From Chitinophagaceae bacterium (GTDB lineage: Bacteria; Bacteroidota; Bacteroidia; Chitinophagales; Chitinophagaceae), in assembly GCA_023957125.1 (NCBI GenBank), contig JAMLHL010000020.1, positions 24,662 to 88,661 of the forward strand: 64,000 nucleotides of DNA. The letters run 5' to 3'. Below, piece after piece: positions 16,694-24,432 of this stretch. The position numbers and the translations under genes are program-made. How positions within the stretch are numbered: the stretch's first letter is position 1; each line of letters starts with the position of its first letter. A model generated the notes under the pieces. It saw nothing but the letters and a program-made list of their open reading frames with translations, had not been told where the DNA came from and made no database searches.

Positions 16694-17245
16694 TCAATGC
16701 CTTCCTTCGGCGATCAGGATCAAAGCAAAGACGGCGTAGTTGATGATATCATAATAATTTGCATCAATACCTTCACTGATCAGAGTTTCTCCTTTATTGT
16801 TGAGTATCTTTTTGATGCGCAGCAATTTCGACAAAATCAGATCGGTAAAACTCTCCTGGCTCATGTCACGCCATGCTTCCCCATAGTCGTGATTTTTGTT
16901 GCCCATGAGCGTTTTGGCATCTGCTATTATTCTGTTATACAACTGCTGTATCGTCTGCGCATCCAGGTCTTCCGCGTCGTTGGCAGTCAGTTCTAATTGC
17001 ATCAATCCCACCACCGCGTAATTTAAAATACCTTTGAATTCGGATGGAATATCATCCTTCACTTTTTGCACGCCCGTTTCCTGTATGGTACGGATCCTCT
17101 TTGCCTTGATAGAGATCTGGTCCACCACCGAAATGGTTCGAAGCACTCTCCAGGAAGTGCCGTAATCCACCGTTTTCTTTAGAAATATTTCCCGGCATTG
17201 CGCTACCGCAAGATCATATTGCTCCGTGGTGCTCATCTTCGTCAT
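16694..17245 (-). CDS. DUF1599 domain protein (two repeats of the domain)
   Basis: The protein has 183 residues and two copies of a similar ~80-residue helical unit: KKTVDYGTSWRVLR...ILNYAVVGLMQLEL and GNKNHDYGEAWRDMS...IINYAVFALILIAEG. Each has the conserved K-x-x-DYG-x-[SA]WR motif of DUF1599, also called nucleotide-modification-associated domain 1; function is not settled. In many Bacteroidota the gene neighbours folP, as it does here, though divergently transcribed. The start could also be the Met four codons later. Confidence 0.88.
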   Translation of the reverse strand: MTKMSTTEQYDLAVAQCREIFLKKTVDYGTSWRVLRTISVVDQISIKAKRIRTIQETGVQKVKDDIPSEFKGILNYAVVGLMQLELTANDAEDLDAQTIQQLYNRIIADAKTLMGNKNHDYGEAWRDMSQESFTDLILSKLLRIKKILNNKGETLISEGIDANYYDIINYAVFALILIAEGRH

Positions 17246-17248
17246 TTG

Positions 17249-17278
17249 TTTGATTTAATACCCGATCAATTACTTTTG
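17249..17278 (+). promoter_or_regulatory. Promoter of folP
   Basis: TTTG at 17249-17252 and TACTTTTG at 17271-17278, spacing 18. Leader about 35 bases. A TATTTTTG on the minus strand at 17303-17296 may serve the divergent DUF1599 gene. Confidence 0.6.
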
Positions 17279-17318
17279 TCATTTAAGAATCGTTTCAAAA
17301 ATAAGCCGAAAACAAATA

Positions 17319-18161
17319 ATGTACACGTTAAACTGCAAAGGACGGTTAATGACCCTCAACCGCCCCCGGATCATGGGCGTCATCAATACTAATACCGACT
17401 CTTTTTATCCCGGCAGCAGGGCGCCGCTTATAACCACCATCGTACAACGGGCGGAAAAAATGCTGGGGGAGGGCGCCGATATTATAGACATCGGCGGGCA
17501 AAGCACCCGGCCGGGCAGTAAGCGGATCAGCGCGCAGGAAGAAATACAAAGAACCGTTCCGGCTATAGAAGGGATCCTGCAACGCTTTCCTGATGCCCTC
17601 ATTTCAATAGACACCTACTCCCCGGAGGTGGCAAAAGCGGCCGTAAACGCCGGTGCTTCTATGGTGAATGATATCAGCAGCGGGGATATGGACAAGACTA
17701 TGATAGACACGGTAGCCGGCTTACAAACGCCCTATATCTGCATGCACATGCAGGGAACGCCGGAGCGGATGCAGGAAAATCCTCAATATGAAGAGGTAAC
17801 CACCGCGGTGGTGGATTATCTGATCCAAAAAGTGAAACAATGCAGGGACGCCGGGATCCGGGATATCATTATAGATCCGGGGTTCGGGTTCGGAAAAACG
17901 ATCGGTCATAATTTCAGTTTACTGAAAAATCTCTCTCTCCTGCAGATCATTCAATGCCCGGTACTGGTGGGGCTTTCCCGCAAATCAACCATTTACAAAG
18001 TGTTAAAGATCACCCCTGAGGAAGCGCTCAACGGTACCACCGTTTTAAACACCATCGCCCTGATGAACGGCGCGCATATTCTACGGGTTCACGACGTGAA
18101 GGAAGCAAAGGAAGCCATCACACTTTTTATGGCATATCAAAGAGGTGAGCCTCTGCAATAA
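17319..18161 (+). CDS. folP: Dihydropteroate synthase
   Basis: FolP joins p-aminobenzoate to dihydropterin pyrophosphate in folate synthesis. The 280-residue protein has all the family blocks: IMGVINTNTDSFYPGSR (usual form MGIxNxTPDSF), GADIIDIGGQSTRPGS, PISIDTY-like ALISIDTYSPEV, MVNDISSG, DIIIDPGFGFGKT, and VGLSRKS for phosphate binding, ending with ILRVHDVKEAKEA. The Asn-Thr-Asn-Thr stretch replaces the usual N-x-T-P-D and is a mild departure (the Pro is Asn). Cytoplasmic. A hairpin follows at 18264. Confidence 0.94.
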   Translation: MYTLNCKGRLMTLNRPRIMGVINTNTDSFYPGSRAPLITTIVQRAEKMLGEGADIIDIGGQSTRPGSKRISAQEEIQRTVPAIEGILQRFPDALISIDTYSPEVAKAAVNAGASMVNDISSGDMDKTMIDTVAGLQTPYICMHMQGTPERMQENPQYEEVTTAVVDYLIQKVKQCRDAGIRDIIIDPGFGFGKTIGHNFSLLKNLSLLQIIQCPVLVGLSRKSTIYKVLKITPEEALNGTTVLNTIALMNGAHILRVHDVKEAKEAITLFMAYQRGEPLQ

Positions 18162-18263
18162 AGCGCCTTCCATTCTCCCGCTTAACAGAAAATTTTATCT
18201 TGCCCAATGGTAAATAAATGGTATTAAAAATTGATGAAGTGCGGCCAGATTCTTTTCCACAAA

Positions 18264-18300
18264 ACGGACAGGCTGCCCTAAAGAAACCTGTCCGTTCTCA
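18264..18300. terminator. Shared terminator between convergent folP and FKBP genes
   Basis: ACGGACAGG (18264-18272) and CCTGTCCGT (18287-18295) form a perfect 9-base stem with a 14-base loop. Neither side has a long T run (TTTTG on the minus side), so strength is uncertain. Confidence 0.55.
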
Positions 18301-18319
18301 AAATACCATCTGTCTCCCT

Positions 18320-19264
18320 TTATTTCTTTTTAGGAGCAACTGAAGGTTGCGCAGGCTGTTGCGGCGCAGGCGCATCTTTCACATCCAGCACCTCAATGTC
18401 AAATATCAGGTTGGTATTTGGTTTTATTTTGCCGGAACCCTGGGAACCATAACCTAAGGCTGAAGGAATGAACAACCGGCCTTTTGCTCCTTTACCCAAC
18501 AGCTTCAAACCGTCATCAAAGCCCCTGATCGCTCCTCCCCTGCCAATAGTAAGGGTAAAGGGATCGGTATGATGGAATGAACTGTCCACGTTGCTGTCAA
18601 ACGGTTCGCCATTTAAAAACCTGCCGGTATATTTAACGGATACGATCTGTCCGTCTTTAGCCGGTTCTCCGCCTTCCTGTTGCACTTCCACATAGGTACC
18701 TTCTTCGGTTTTGACCGGTTTAATATTATTAGCGGTAAAATAATCCTGCAGGATTTTATCATCTTCGGCCATCTGCGCAATAGCATGGATAGAGTCCTGC
18801 TCGTGGAATTTTTGCATTTCTTTGGCAAAATCGGCCTGGGCACTGTCGGACTTCAAAATATCCAGTACCTTAAACGTGGTAAACAGGTATTCGCCTTTTT
18901 TAAATTCAGGAGGCATCATTCCCATTCCACCTTTAAATACGCTGTCGGTTAAAATGCGGGTAACAATACTGTCGCCCTTTCTAACCTGCTTGAAAATAAC
19001 AAAATAAGGAGGCGGCAATTGGGAGCTGTCCACTGCCTGGTATTGCGGAGGCTGACTGTATGTATTTTTCATCATGGAGTCCTTGTATTTTTGAGCAAAG
19101 TGAAATTTCATCACTTCGCCATAGGCAATGGTATCTCCCTTTCCATTGCCAATGATCATATATTCCATCCCCCCCTCTGTTTTTTTATATTTTCCATTAT
19201 TGCCGCAGGACGCCAATGCAAAGGCCGCAACCGAAATGGAGACCATCCATGTGAGTTTTTTCAT
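18320..19264 (-). CDS. FKBP-type peptidyl-prolyl isomerase lipoprotein (GldI-like)
   Basis: The protein has 314 residues, with a lipoprotein signal ending FALASC (Cys20). The N-terminal half (~30-190) is a diverged FKBP-like or dimerisation region with a long helix (EMQKFHEQDSIHAIAQMAED). The C-terminal half (~205-297) is a canonical FKBP domain: VSVKYTGRFLNGEPFDSN, GAIRGFDDGLKLLGKGAKGRLFIPSALGYGSQG, LIFDIEVLDV. It ends in a Pro-rich basic tail. Family role: proline isomerisation during folding of exported proteins. The ndk-DHH-FKBP neighbourhood is the one in which the gliding protein GldI is found, so a GldI-like role is plausible but inferred. Confidence 0.88.
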   Translation of the reverse strand: MKKLTWMVSISVAAFALASCGNNGKYKKTEGGMEYMIIGNGKGDTIAYGEVMKFHFAQKYKDSMMKNTYSQPPQYQAVDSSQLPPPYFVIFKQVRKGDSIVTRILTDSVFKGGMGMMPPEFKKGEYLFTTFKVLDILKSDSAQADFAKEMQKFHEQDSIHAIAQMAEDDKILQDYFTANNIKPVKTEEGTYVEVQQEGGEPAKDGQIVSVKYTGRFLNGEPFDSNVDSSFHHTDPFTLTIGRGGAIRGFDDGLKLLGKGAKGRLFIPSALGYGSQGSGKIKPNTNLIFDIEVLDVKDAPAPQQPAQPSVAPKKK

Positions 19265-19275
19265 TTTGATGATAG

Positions 19276-20283
19276 TTATTGTAATTGTGATGCGTTTTCT
19301 TTTATCGCGTTTTTAAATAATTGCACTGTGGTTTGAAGCTTATCGGTTGTTCTTCCTCCCGAAGCATTGTAATGTCCTCCCCCGTTGAAATAACGCCGGG
19401 CAAAGGTATTAACATCAAAGTCGCCTTTGCTTCTAAACGACCATTTTCGTTCTTCATCCCGGTCAATCACCAATCCCGACAGGCGGATTCCGCGGATGGT
19501 CAGTGGATAATTTACAATTCCTTCTGTATCGCCGGTGCGGATATTAAATTTCACCAGGTCGCTTTTGGGGATGGCAATCAGGGCCGCATTGTATTCATAA
19601 AATACCTCCATCCGGTGTAACAGTATGTGACCTATAAACCGAAGCCGGTCTTCCAGGAAATTATCATACAGGTTTTCATGGATCAGGGTATGATTCAGTC
19701 CCCTGCGTTTTAGATCCGCCACCATTTCATGTACCCCGGCGCTGGTGGCAGGGAAACGAAAAGAACCGGTATCGCCTATGATCCCTGCATACAGGCAGGC
19801 AGCAATGTCTTCATTGATCAACTGTTCGTGACCCGATCCCTTCATAAAATCATACACCATTTCCGAAGTAGAGCTCTTTGCAGTAAGACTGATGCCATAA
19901 TCGAAAGAAGCGGTTTCCGGCTGCTCGTGGTGATCTATCAAAATCTTAACACAGTGTAAAGCGCTGAGTGGCCCGGCCATGTTCCGGGTGCGGTTTAGCG
20001 CGTTAAAATCAAGACAAAACACCCAATCTGCGGTTTCCAGAGCCGCGTTGGCTTTTTCTTTGGAAGCTTCAAAATCAATCACCTTCTTTGCCCCGGGCAT
20101 CCATTTCAAAAAATCCGGCCAATTGGTGGGAGAAATAACGGTTACTTCGTGCCCCAGTTGTGTCAACATTCCCGCAAGTGCAAGAGAAGAGCCCATCGCA
20201 TCCGGATCCGGCTTCTGATGCATTGTAACTACTATTTTACGCGGCGTTTGCAATAACGGGTAAATCTCGTGGATGGGCTTCAT
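19276..20283 (-). CDS. DHH family phosphoesterase (NrnA-like)
   Basis: The protein has 335 residues with the DHH motifs in order: TMHQKPDPDAMGSSLAL (H-x-x-PD-x-D), DWVFCLDFN, KILIDHHEQP, and the DHHA1 glycine motif FNGGGHYNASGG near the C terminus. NrnA-like enzymes degrade short oligoribonucleotides and can dephosphorylate pAp in the cytoplasm, using two manganese ions. I start at MKPIHEIY (20283) rather than 20295. The FKBP gene follows after 11 bases, so they form an operon; ndk is divergent. Confidence 0.9.
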   Translation of the reverse strand: MKPIHEIYPLLQTPRKIVVTMHQKPDPDAMGSSLALAGMLTQLGHEVTVISPTNWPDFLKWMPGAKKVIDFEASKEKANAALETADWVFCLDFNALNRTRNMAGPLSALHCVKILIDHHEQPETASFDYGISLTAKSSTSEMVYDFMKGSGHEQLINEDIAACLYAGIIGDTGSFRFPATSAGVHEMVADLKRRGLNHTLIHENLYDNFLEDRLRFIGHILLHRMEVFYEYNAALIAIPKSDLVKFNIRTGDTEGIVNYPLTIRGIRLSGLVIDRDEERKWSFRSKGDFDVNTFARRYFNGGGHYNASGGRTTDKLQTTVQLFKNAIKENASQLQ

Positions 20284-20373
20284 ACAAAGGCGCAAAAATC
20301 AATTATAATATGCATTCAGTCAAATCTTTTTTAACAGGTACAAATCAAACCTCTTTTAAACAGGCTAAACCTT

Positions 20374-20381
20374 TACCTTTG
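20374..20381 (+). promoter_or_regulatory. -7 element for ndk
   Basis: TACCTTTG, an exact match to TAnnTTTG, 17 bases before the ATG at 20399. The -33 region is only TTTTA. Confidence 0.55.
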
Positions 20382-20398
20382 CTGCCCAAAGAAAATAT

Positions 20399-20815
20399 AT
20401 GAGCAATATCACTTTTACCATGATCAAGCCGGATGCTTTTGCCAATGGTCATACAGGCGCTATCCTGGACAAGATCATCCAATCAGGATTCCGAATAGTG
20501 GCGCTGAAACTTACGGCGCTTTCAATGGAAAATGCAGCCGGCTTTTATGCGGTTCACAAGGAAAGACCCTTTTTTGGAGAACTTATAGAATTTATGAGCA
20601 GCGGTCCCCTTATTGCCGCTGTTTTGGAAAAAGACAACGCGGTGGAAGATTTCCGGAAACTAATCGGCGCTACCGATCCTGCAAAGGCTGATGCGGGTAC
20701 CATTCGCCAGCTTTTTGCCGAAAGTATGGGAAGGAATGCTGTTCACGGCAGCGACAGTGATGAGAACGCAAAAATAGAAAGCAGCTTTTTCTTCAGTAAT
20801 CTCGAAAAATTCTAA
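20399..20815 (+). CDS. ndk: Nucleoside-diphosphate kinase
   Basis: NDK transfers the terminal phosphate between nucleoside tri- and diphosphates. The 138-residue protein has FTMIKPDAFANGHTGAI at the N terminus, FYAVHKERPFFGELIEFMSSG, GATDPAKADAGTIRQLF, and the active-site HGSDSDENAKIESSFFF, where the His in NAVHGSDS is the phospho-acceptor. Length and order are normal for the family. A possible small RNA gene or terminator lies 130 bases downstream. Confidence 0.97.
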   Translation: MSNITFTMIKPDAFANGHTGAILDKIIQSGFRIVALKLTALSMENAAGFYAVHKERPFFGELIEFMSSGPLIAAVLEKDNAVEDFRKLIGATDPAKADAGTIRQLFAESMGRNAVHGSDSDENAKIESSFFFSNLEKF

Positions 20816-20882
20816 GTGTAATCATTTAGCAAACAGGATTTTTTCTTGAATTTCTGCATGAAAATTTTGTTTTTCATAAAAC

Positions 20883-20897
20883 TGGCACAATCTTAGT
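20883..20897 (+). promoter_or_regulatory. Possible sigma-54 (-24/-12) promoter
   Basis: TGGCAC (perfect -24 core) then a TAGT in place of TTGC, with the conserved G of the -12 box at the correct distance (12 bases from the first G of the -24 GG). A partial match only. Confidence 0.35.
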
Positions 20898-20907
20898 AAT
20901 AGTAGTT

Positions 20908-20974
20908 ATATCTTTCTCAAGGGTTTAGGGTTGAAACTAAAGGAGGCTCATTTCTATGAGCCTCAATTTTTTTT
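20908..20974 (+). ncRNA. Candidate small RNA (about 67 nt) between ndk and lgt
   Basis: The stretch runs from the predicted start of the -24/-12-like element to a strong terminator at 20943-20974. It contains no open frame of note. The alternative is that it is simply the 3' untranslated region of ndk; the 130-base distance from the ndk stop and a promoter-like element in between are the reasons to consider a separate transcript. Confidence 0.35.
20943..20974 (+). terminator. Strong intrinsic terminator
   Basis: GAGGCTCAT and ATGAGCCTC form a perfect 9-base stem with a TTCT loop, followed by AA and eight T. It ends ndk or the candidate small RNA. Confidence 0.88.
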
Positions 20975-21092
20975 ATATACCCAACAAATGAAACATTTAT
21001 TTAGAGGGTGCTGAATGACTCGGCACTTCATGGATGCGGGGTAAAATGCGAGGCAGCCCCTATTTACCGGGATATGATAGAAGGATCCGGCA

Positions 21093-22379
21093 TTATTTCT
21101 TCACCTGCGATGGCGTCGCCTGGTGGTTCCGCGCCCAGAAGAAAAACGCAACCCCTCCAATGACTAAAAGTGTGGATATTATTTCCGCCTGGGTGGGGTG
21201 AAATCCAAAAATATCATATTTCGTATTCACCCGGATCTTTTCAACAAAAAAACGTTCCAGTCCGTTCATAACCAGGTACACCGCGAACATCTGTCCCGGT
21301 ATGGTTAATTTTTTCCGTATGGCCATAAGAACGACGAAGAAGATCAGGCAGGTCAACAGTTCATATAAGGGAGTAGGAAAAACCGGTACGGGAAGCGCAT
21401 TACAGTGATCGCCCTCACAATTTTCCATTTTAAATCCCTGCTCGTTAACGTTGTGCGGATAGGCATAGGCTACCGTCCATGCGGGAAGAAATGCCGGTGC
21501 CTTCACCTGCATACGGGGGATACTGTCCATGCCAAACTCACTCAGATAAAAAGTCTTGTTGTTTTCCAGTGCTTTTGCCACTTCTCCACCCGTTGCTTCA
21601 ACAACTTTGCCGTTGGCAGTGGTAACATAGGCGCTGTTCAAGATGCCCCAGTCGCCATCACCGCTTACCTGGCAGCCAATACGACCGATGGCATAAGCCA
21701 GCATCAGAGCAGGCGCCGCGGCGTCTATGAGATGCCGGATATGGATGCGCTTTTTCCTGGCATACCAGAGTATCGCTATAGTGGCGCAGATCAACCCGCC
21801 ATAAAAAGTAAGCCCGCTGGGTGAAAACAGGTTTTCGATTGGATTTTGAATGAACCGGTCCCAGTTTTCAAGGTTGTCGAAAATCTTGGCCCCTAAAAAG
21901 CCAAAAACAGCCGCATAGATGGTAATATCTCCCACTCTTTCGTGTGGCCATACCCGTATCTTCCGTTTTTCCGGCTTCGCCAGCTTCTCCTTGTTTTTTT
22001 CCCGGTACCTGAGCCATGCAAATACCAGGGCCAAAATAAGTCCTCCGGCAAGACTCCCCCGGCCGGAAAAAATATAATCCTGCGGCGATACCTGGTCGCT
22101 GTTGAGAAAAATCCCGATCGCCTTGTATCCTACCACAAAACCCAGTAAAGCATTGAGGAGCAGCTCGGAAAAAGTAGCCGGCTTTCCCACCGTGATAGCC
22201 TCTTCGACGGGAAACAAAAGCCCGTCCCTTTCCTTCCTTTTAAGCTCCCTTACCAATACCAAAGCGGAAAGGATAAAAGCTATCGCCACAAAAAATCCAA
22301 AAGCGTTCACAAATTTCGTCCAGGCCCAGGGTTCAATTCCGAAAGTATCTTTAAGGAAAAAATATAGATTGGGATACAT
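21093..22379 (-). CDS. lgt: Prolipoprotein diacylglyceryl transferase, long form
   Basis: Lgt moves diacylglycerol from phosphatidylglycerol to the lipobox Cys of prelipoproteins in the inner membrane. The signature region YAIGRIGCQVSGDGDWG (about 229-245) and FPTPLYELL (334-342) are present, as is TFYGGLI near 191. At 428 residues it is far longer than the ~290 of E. coli Lgt: the N-terminal ~150 residues hold extra membrane segments and charged linkers, and residues ~250-330 form a mostly hydrophilic insert between the signature and the last helices. Bacteroidota forms are often long. It is apparently monocistronic. The window holds several lipoprotein substrates. Confidence 0.93.
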   Translation of the reverse strand: MYPNLYFFLKDTFGIEPWAWTKFVNAFGFFVAIAFILSALVLVRELKRKERDGLLFPVEEAITVGKPATFSELLLNALLGFVVGYKAIGIFLNSDQVSPQDYIFSGRGSLAGGLILALVFAWLRYREKNKEKLAKPEKRKIRVWPHERVGDITIYAAVFGFLGAKIFDNLENWDRFIQNPIENLFSPSGLTFYGGLICATIAILWYARKKRIHIRHLIDAAAPALMLAYAIGRIGCQVSGDGDWGILNSAYVTTANGKVVEATGGEVAKALENNKTFYLSEFGMDSIPRMQVKAPAFLPAWTVAYAYPHNVNEQGFKMENCEGDHCNALPVPVFPTPLYELLTCLIFFVVLMAIRKKLTIPGQMFAVYLVMNGLERFFVEKIRVNTKYDIFGFHPTQAEIISTLLVIGGVAFFFWARNHQATPSQVKK

Positions 22380-22487
22380 CTTACTTCAGTAATTATGAGG
22401 CACAATGTTACTCTAAAAATGTGTATTGCCGTAAATAAACTTAAATTCATCCCTCCTGCAACCTGCATTCAGGGGAGGGAGCAGGAT

Positions 22488-22518
22488 TAAAAAATCCCGT
22501 TCTTTTCAGAAACGGGAT
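22488..22518 (-). terminator. Intrinsic terminator for the bacilliredoxin gene
   Basis: On the minus strand ATCCCGTT (22518-22511) pairs with AACGGGAT (22501-22494) and is followed by a run of T. Confidence 0.78.
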
Positions 22519-22594
22519 AAAACAATTTAACCGGCGGTTCCAGACCTTGCAGTTTCTAATTACACAAACTGATCCGTTATTCTCCAACGGTCAT

Positions 22595-23011
22595 TTAATT
22601 GCAATACTCGTCAAAAGCGGCTATAAGACTATTGGCAACCAATTGTGCAGGTCTGCCTTCAATCTGATGCCGTTCAATAAAATGCACCAGTTGCCCGTCT
22701 TTAAACAGCGCTATGGAGGGCGACGATGGCGGATAAGGAAGGAGGTGTGTTCTCAATGTCTGAACGGCTTCAAGGTCAAATCCTGCAAAACTGGTCGTCA
22801 ACTGATCCGGCTTTTTGGTAGCATTGGCCACCGCCATCAATACAGCCGGACGGGCGCTTCCTGCCGAGCAGCCGCAAACAGAATTGATCATCACCAGGGT
22901 TGTGCCTTTCTGCTGCAAAGCCTGTTCCACCTCCTCCGGGGTTAACAGTTCGCTGAAGCCATTGTCTGTCAACTCTTCCTTCATGGGGATCACAATTTCT
23001 TCGGGATACAT
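22595..23011 (-). CDS. Bacilliredoxin (BrxA/BrxB, YphP/YqiW family)
   Basis: The protein has 138 residues and the family active site CGC in INSVCGCSAGSARPAV (about 52-54), then FAGFDLEAVQ, PPSSPSIALFKDGQLVHFIERH and a terminal EYCN. Bacilliredoxins remove bacillithiol from mixed disulfides on proteins. I start at MYPEEIVIPM (23011): the frame runs on to 23056, but a TAACTTTG promoter element overlaps that extension at 23061-23054. A terminator follows the gene. Together with ypdA at 15632-16594 it indicates a bacillithiol cycle. Confidence 0.92.
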   Translation of the reverse strand: MYPEEIVIPMKEELTDNGFSELLTPEEVEQALQQKGTTLVMINSVCGCSAGSARPAVLMAVANATKKPDQLTTSFAGFDLEAVQTLRTHLLPYPPSSPSIALFKDGQLVHFIERHQIEGRPAQLVANSLIAAFDEYCN

Positions 23012-23053
23012 CATGGTTGGTAATATTTTTAAAATGATTGTTTTAGAATCCGG

Positions 23054-23061
23054 CAAAGTTA
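23054..23061 (-). promoter_or_regulatory. -7 element for the bacilliredoxin gene
   Basis: TAACTTTG on the minus strand, giving a leader of about 35 bases to the start at 23011 and excluding the upstream Met at 23056. Confidence 0.55.
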
Positions 23062-23135
23062 CACAAATCCTGAATCATAATTTCAACCGGGCGTTTTTCG
23101 ATTCTTCTGAGGTTTCATGGGCATGAACCACGGCG

Positions 23136-23200
23136 AAAAACTTTGCGCCTTTGCGTGAAAAAAGCATCAGCAGGGATTCATGCAACGCGAACCACGGCAT
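23136..23200. repeat. Dispersed intergenic repeat, 'TTTGCGCCTTTGCGTGAAA' type
   Basis: CTTTGCGCCTTTGCGTGAAA and flanking CATGCAACGCG lie between the bacilliredoxin and TlpA-like genes. The reverse form (CGCAAAGACGC-like) recurs at 52588-52725 and 63855-63899. Confidence 0.6.
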
Positions 23201-23218
23201 CGCCGGGATAGCAATCCA

Positions 23219-24343
23219 TTAATCGAGCAGTTCTCCTAATTTTTTGATCAGATCGGCGCCTCTGAGGCTTTTGGCAATGATCTTGCCGTCTTTGTCCAAC
23301 AGGTAATTCATGGGAATGGCTTTAACACCATATAGTCCGGCTACATCACTCTCCCATCCTTTCAAATCGGAAACCTGGGTCCATTCCAGCTTGTCCTGCT
23401 TAATGGCCTGTTCCCATTTGTCTTTTTTCTCGTCCAGCGAAACACCCAGGATATCAAATCCCTTTGATTTGTAATTCTGATACGCCTTCACTACTGTTGG
23501 GTTTTCCTGCCGGCAGGGACCGCACCAGCTTGCCCAAAAATCCACCAGGGTATATTTCCCTTTGAAAGCAGCCAGGGAAACAGGCTTCCCATTTACATCT
23601 TCTAACGTAAAATCCGGCGCAGCGCTTCCGACTGCTGTTGTTTTAGCAGCATCCAGGCCTTCTTTTATCGCTTTCCCAAAATGGGAGGCTTTGACTTTTT
23701 CGTCCAGTGCATTGTATAAAGGCTCTAATTGGGATGGCACAATATCATAACTAAAATTTTGCGCCAACTGGAAGGCCGAAACATAAGAAGCCGGGTTTTC
23801 TTTTACAAACCGGGCCACCAGTTGTTTTCCCTCTTCTTCCAGTAATTCATAATCTTTCTGTACCTGTAAGGACTTTTGTTCATCGCCCGACATGGCAGCC
23901 GCCTGGTAATCTTCATACAACTGCCGCTGTTTTTCATCAATGGGACGGCGCATTTCATTAAACTTTTTCAGATCTTCCTGTGCAGCCGAACCGGTAATAT
24001 CGGCCTTGAATAAAGAATCTATATTTCCTTTCAGACCAATCTCCCCGCCTTCTATAAAAAATCCCAACGGGAAGCGCTTTTGTCCTCCCTGGTCATAACC
24101 CAGCAGTACGAACTCCGGATGAGCGGCTTCCCCTTTAAAGACAAATTTTCCCTGCTCAATTTTTGCCGAATCGGGTACCTGCTGCCCCTGCTCGGGATGG
24201 TACAGATAAACCCAGCCGGTTTCCAGCCCTTCAATATTTCCGGTTAACTGATACGCTGGATCCCCGTTGCTCCCGGATTTTCCCTGGTTGCCGCAGGACG
24301 TCATCACAAAAGCAACCCCCAGTACAATAAACAGCCTTTGCAT
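23219..24343 (-). CDS. TlpA-like thioredoxin-fold lipoprotein with DUF4369 N terminus
   Basis: The 374-residue protein starts MQRLFIVLGVAFVMTSC, a lipobox with Cys17. Residues ~30-120 form a DUF4369 beta domain (YQLTGNIEGLETGWVYLYHP ...), followed by a helical linker (~125-235) and a C-terminal AhpC/TSA-Redoxin domain with the active site WCGPC at 273-277, a cis-Pro region AIPMNYLLDKDG, and a VGSAAPDFTLEDVNGKPV entry strand. Such proteins reduce periplasmic disulfides, and DsbD (34798-36738) is a likely electron source. The frame reaches 24385, but the lipoprotein signal sets the start at 24343. The gene lies downstream of the unknown lipoprotein on the same strand. Confidence 0.92.
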   Translation of the reverse strand: MQRLFIVLGVAFVMTSCGNQGKSGSNGDPAYQLTGNIEGLETGWVYLYHPEQGQQVPDSAKIEQGKFVFKGEAAHPEFVLLGYDQGGQKRFPLGFFIEGGEIGLKGNIDSLFKADITGSAAQEDLKKFNEMRRPIDEKQRQLYEDYQAAAMSGDEQKSLQVQKDYELLEEEGKQLVARFVKENPASYVSAFQLAQNFSYDIVPSQLEPLYNALDEKVKASHFGKAIKEGLDAAKTTAVGSAAPDFTLEDVNGKPVSLAAFKGKYTLVDFWASWCGPCRQENPTVVKAYQNYKSKGFDILGVSLDEKKDKWEQAIKQDKLEWTQVSDLKGWESDVAGLYGVKAIPMNYLLDKDGKIIAKSLRGADLIKKLGELLD

Positions 24344-24432
24344 TTTCAATGTTTTATTAAAACTCAAAACGGCGAAATTAAGCAATATGCCGCTCTTTAC
24401 TGTTACGCCGGTTACAAAACATTGTTATTATT

